DNA of 64,000 nt, from the NCBI GenBank assembly GCA_963669295.1, contig OY769938.1, positions 1,426,001 to 1,490,000 on the forward strand. Direction: 5' to 3'. This document shows positions 62,215 through 64,000 of this stretch, one piece after another; the first letter of the stretch is position 1, and every line of letters starts with the position of its first letter. Under the pieces are notes generated by a model. That model made no database searches and was not told where the DNA came from. It saw only the letters and a program-made list of their open reading frames with translations. Source of the DNA: G963669295 sp963669295 (GTDB taxonomy: Bacteria > Bacteroidota > Bacteroidia > Flavobacteriales_D > CALLUQ01). Both the position numbers and the translations under genes were made by a program.

Positions 62215-62239
62215 AACCCAGACGCTTACGGTCTGGGTT
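62211..62239 (-). terminator. Intrinsic terminator of tRNA-Arg
   Basis: Minus strand AACCCAGAC / GTCTGGGTT (9-bp perfect stem, 7-nt loop) followed by six T, beginning 13 nt after the tRNA 3' end. Confidence 0.85.
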
Positions 62240-62252
62240 AGGTACTACTTCG

Positions 62253-62324
62253 TAGCCCCGCTAGGAATCGAACCTAGATCAAAAGTTTAGGAAACTTCTA
62301 TTCTATCCATTGAACTACGGGGCC
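62253..62324 (-). tRNA. tRNA-Arg (anticodon CCT)
   Basis: 72 nt on the minus strand. Acceptor stem GGCCCCG / CGGGGCT (first pair G-U), D arm with AATGGATA, anticodon stem-loop GAAGT-TTCCTAA-ACTTT giving anticodon CCT (reads AGG), T arm CTAGG-TTCGATT-CCTAG, discriminator A; CCA is not encoded. A perfect -7 element (TAAATTTG) is 18 bp upstream. Confidence 0.95.
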
Positions 62325-62341
62325 AATGATAATTGTGCCGT

Positions 62342-62349
62342 CAAATTTA
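62342..62349 (-). promoter_or_regulatory. -7 element of the tRNA-Arg gene
   Basis: Minus strand TAAATTTG equals TAnnTTTG; start of transcription would fall about 11 nt before the tRNA 5' end (62324). Confidence 0.5.
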
Positions 62350-62507
62350 GTGTATATCTTTTTTAAATGCTCCTTTCCAAATCCTGATTTTACTTTTTGC
62401 CTCAACATGCTGCTCTATGAACAAATGCTATTGCTCAGCAAAAACACCGTAAAAACCGAAATATTTGCTATCTTATCATCAAGCGATCCCCAAGCCTTTA
62501 AATCAAA

Positions 62508-63932
62508 ATGGAACAAGAAGAAAAAGTACTGTTCAACACGGTAAGCACCAAACTCCTCACAAACGAAGATCGGGCCTTGTTCAACAAAGCCATTGCCCAC
62601 TTCAACCTCGAAGAATATCAACAAGCACTGGAAATCCTGAAAAACCTGGCCCTAAAATTGGCTTCGCCCAGGGTGTTGCTCAATTATGGTTATTTATTGT
62701 ACCTCCACGAACATTACAAAGAGGCCCTTAAAGTGTTTCGACACATCATTGAGTTAAATCCTTACTTCATCGAAGCCTACCTCAATGCCTTCAAAACCTG
62801 CCTGGCACTCAACGACATTCCCCAAGCCCGAAAGTATTGCGACGGTGCCTACCGACTGGCACCTCACCGCCACGATGTAATTCAGGCCAAAGCCCTGTTT
62901 TATTTCGAAACCGATGAAATAGAACTGTTCCTCCGCACCATGGGGACCACCATTCCCACGCATCAACAAGGTGCACTCAAAGAAGAAGAGCTGCAAAAAA
63001 TAAAAGACAATGCCAGCATCCTCATCGGCAATAAAAAAATCAGTGCCATGATCACCGTGTTTGCCAACACCGGATTACGCAGCATCTTAATAGGCTATCG
63101 CGATGTCAACAATACCCTCAAAAAACCTACCTGCACCTATAAATGGCACCCGTTGCGTCAACTCGAAAAAGAGGCCATTGCCATCGAGCCATTAACCATC
63201 GATGAAGAAGTAGGCATGATCGGCTATCGCGTTAACGGATTGGAGCAAACGGAAAATGAGCAAGAAGAAATTCTCGGCTTTTTAGTGGCCGAATTTCAAT
63301 TCGAACAGCTCGAAGAACAACACAAAGACGACTTTGCCGGTATCATGCTGGTAGATGCCGACAAGCAAATGAGAACAGCCCCTAAAAAAGTGCATGTGCA
63401 TGAATTGTTAGCGTTTCCCGAGGGCGACCTGGTAGATCTGTATCAAGACATGCTCTTTCCCAAAGCCAATTACACCATGAGCCAAAACACCAATGCCCCC
63501 AAAGTATTCCTTTCCTTTGCCAGCGAAGATTATTCCATTGCCGAACACGTGTTTAAAACATTGCGAAAAAGTGGTATTGATGCCTGGAAGCACGATGAGT
63601 CACTCATCATTGGTGACGATTACGACGACAAAATAGATGAGGCCATCAAAACCTCCGATTTTGCCATTGTGTTCTTATCTGCCACCTCTGTCAACAAAGT
63701 GGGCTATGTATCAAAAGAGTTCCGAAAAATATTGGATGCCGCCAAACACCGGCCCCTGGGGTTTCCCTTTGCACTTCCCCTAAAAATAGACGATTGCGAA
63801 GTACCAAAAGCATTTGCCAAATTCCATTGGCTGGAAATTACCAACAACCAGGAGGAAATAACACAAGGGCTCGTTCAGCAAATCAAGGAGCAATACCAGG
63901 TAATTACCAAAACCGATAATACAAGGCATTAG
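62508..63932 (+). CDS. TPR-TIR protein, possible immune/NADase effector
   Basis: 474 residues, cytoplasmic. Residues about 15-150 are TPR-like helical pairs (ALFNKAIAHFNLEEYQQALEI, LLNYGYLLYLHEHYKEALKVF, AYLNAFKTCLALNDIPQARKY). The middle (about 165-320) is an unrecognised alpha/beta domain. Residues about 331-470 are a TIR domain: KVFLSFASEDYSIAEHVFKTL (BB-loop region SLIIGDDYDDKIDEAIKTSDF, IVFLSATSVNK) with Glu404 in GYVSKEF, the position of the catalytic Glu of NAD-cleaving TIRs. Bacterial TPR-TIR proteins include antiphage-defence and NAD-hydrolysing effectors; no sensor partner gene is visible nearby, so that role is inference. It overlaps the next convergent gene by 4 bp. Confidence 0.85.
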   Translation: MEQEEKVLFNTVSTKLLTNEDRALFNKAIAHFNLEEYQQALEILKNLALKLASPRVLLNYGYLLYLHEHYKEALKVFRHIIELNPYFIEAYLNAFKTCLALNDIPQARKYCDGAYRLAPHRHDVIQAKALFYFETDEIELFLRTMGTTIPTHQQGALKEEELQKIKDNASILIGNKKISAMITVFANTGLRSILIGYRDVNNTLKKPTCTYKWHPLRQLEKEAIAIEPLTIDEEVGMIGYRVNGLEQTENEQEEILGFLVAEFQFEQLEEQHKDDFAGIMLVDADKQMRTAPKKVHVHELLAFPEGDLVDLYQDMLFPKANYTMSQNTNAPKVFLSFASEDYSIAEHVFKTLRKSGIDAWKHDESLIIGDDYDDKIDEAIKTSDFAIVFLSATSVNKVGYVSKEFRKILDAAKHRPLGFPFALPLKIDDCEVPKAFAKFHWLEITNNQEEITQGLVQQIKEQYQVITKTDNTRH

Positions 63933-64000
63933 TGATGCAGCAACACCTTCTTGCTAAAAATGCCGTTATCGTGCTCTACCCGTAGCAGGTAAACGCCAGT
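63929..64000 (-). CDS. C-terminal end of a T9SS type A sorting-domain protein (runs off right edge)
   Basis: The minus-strand frame from 64000 ends with TAA at 63929-63931 and encodes TGVYLLRVEHDNGIFSKKVLLHH, the last strands of a type A sorting domain (GxYxLxV...KKVxxx). Only 23 residues are in the window; the rest lies to the right. It overlaps the TPR-TIR stop by 4 bp, tail to tail. Confidence 0.75.
   Translation of the reverse strand, partial: TGVYLLRVEHDNGIFSKKVLLHH

Noticed and set aside
61980..62255. 91-residue ORF upstream of the tRNA
   Set aside because: It runs through copy B of the dispersed element, a 28-bp palindrome and the tRNA terminator; no protein features.
58829..62324. 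Integrative element ending in tRNA-Arg
   Set aside because: No integrase gene and no duplicated tRNA 3' end were found; the repeats flanking the LamG-zincin gene do not match the tRNA sequence.

Overview
The window comes from a Bacteroidota (Cytophaga-Flavobacterium-Bacteroides) chromosome that uses the type IX secretion system (T9SS). Evidence: many very large Ser/Thr/Gly/Asp-rich proteins built of SprB-type repeats, type B (gliding-motility-associated) and type A C-terminal sorting domains, a PorP/SprF-family outer-membrane protein, absence of strong Shine-Dalgarno sequences, and several promoters that fit the Bacteroidota consensus TTTG-N19-TAnnTTTG. The order or genus cannot be read safely from the sequence.

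Layout. 1-19388 (minus strand): the N-terminal part of an SprB-repeat adhesin that runs off the left edge, a PorP/SprF protein paired with a 774-residue type B substrate, then a 13.4-kb gene for a ~4480-residue SprB-like adhesin preceded by a small exported protein in the same transcription unit. 19953-23942 (plus): two type A T9SS cargo proteins, an Asp-box propeller and a P-domain/CotH protein. 24106-27945 (plus): a five-gene operon of exported proteins around a CsgG-like protein. 28000-33265: a small membrane-protein pair and another SprB-repeat type B adhesin. 33407-41488: MsrA, a membrane-anchored SGNH hydrolase, an ECF sigma factor tail-to-tail with an anti-sigma/cupin protein, a TAXI-type solute-binding protein, two hypothetical proteins separated by an unusual ~21.7-bp degenerate tandem repeat, and a fatty acid desaturase. 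41675-46465: an exported protein, two paralogous lipoproteins and a 641-residue protein whose N-terminus resembles the leader of DUF4157-type/eCIS-associated proteins.

46879-50415 is a coherent metabolic island: an SSS-family sodium symporter, a cysteine-sulfinate/glutamate-type PLP decarboxylase and, divergently, a cysteine dioxygenase that keeps the Cys and Tyr of the eukaryotic Cys-Tyr cofactor. Together these predict cysteine to cysteine sulfinate to hypotaurine. 50443-52977 holds a small unknown protein, MarR and Crp/Fnr regulators and a CPBP protease. 53050-61826 holds three more secreted proteins (type A propeller/SprB, type B SBBP/SprB, LamG/zincin). The end carries tRNA-Arg(CCT), a TPR-TIR protein and the last 23 residues of another T9SS type A cargo.

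The most unusual observations are the 21.7-bp periodic array, the taurine-type gene set with its eukaryote-like cysteine dioxygenase and promoter-overlapping palindrome, the CsgG-like operon with a perfect 12-bp hairpin inside a signal-peptide coding region, the LamG-zincin protein, the TPR-TIR protein, and a three-copy intergenic element lying upstream of three minus-strand genes.
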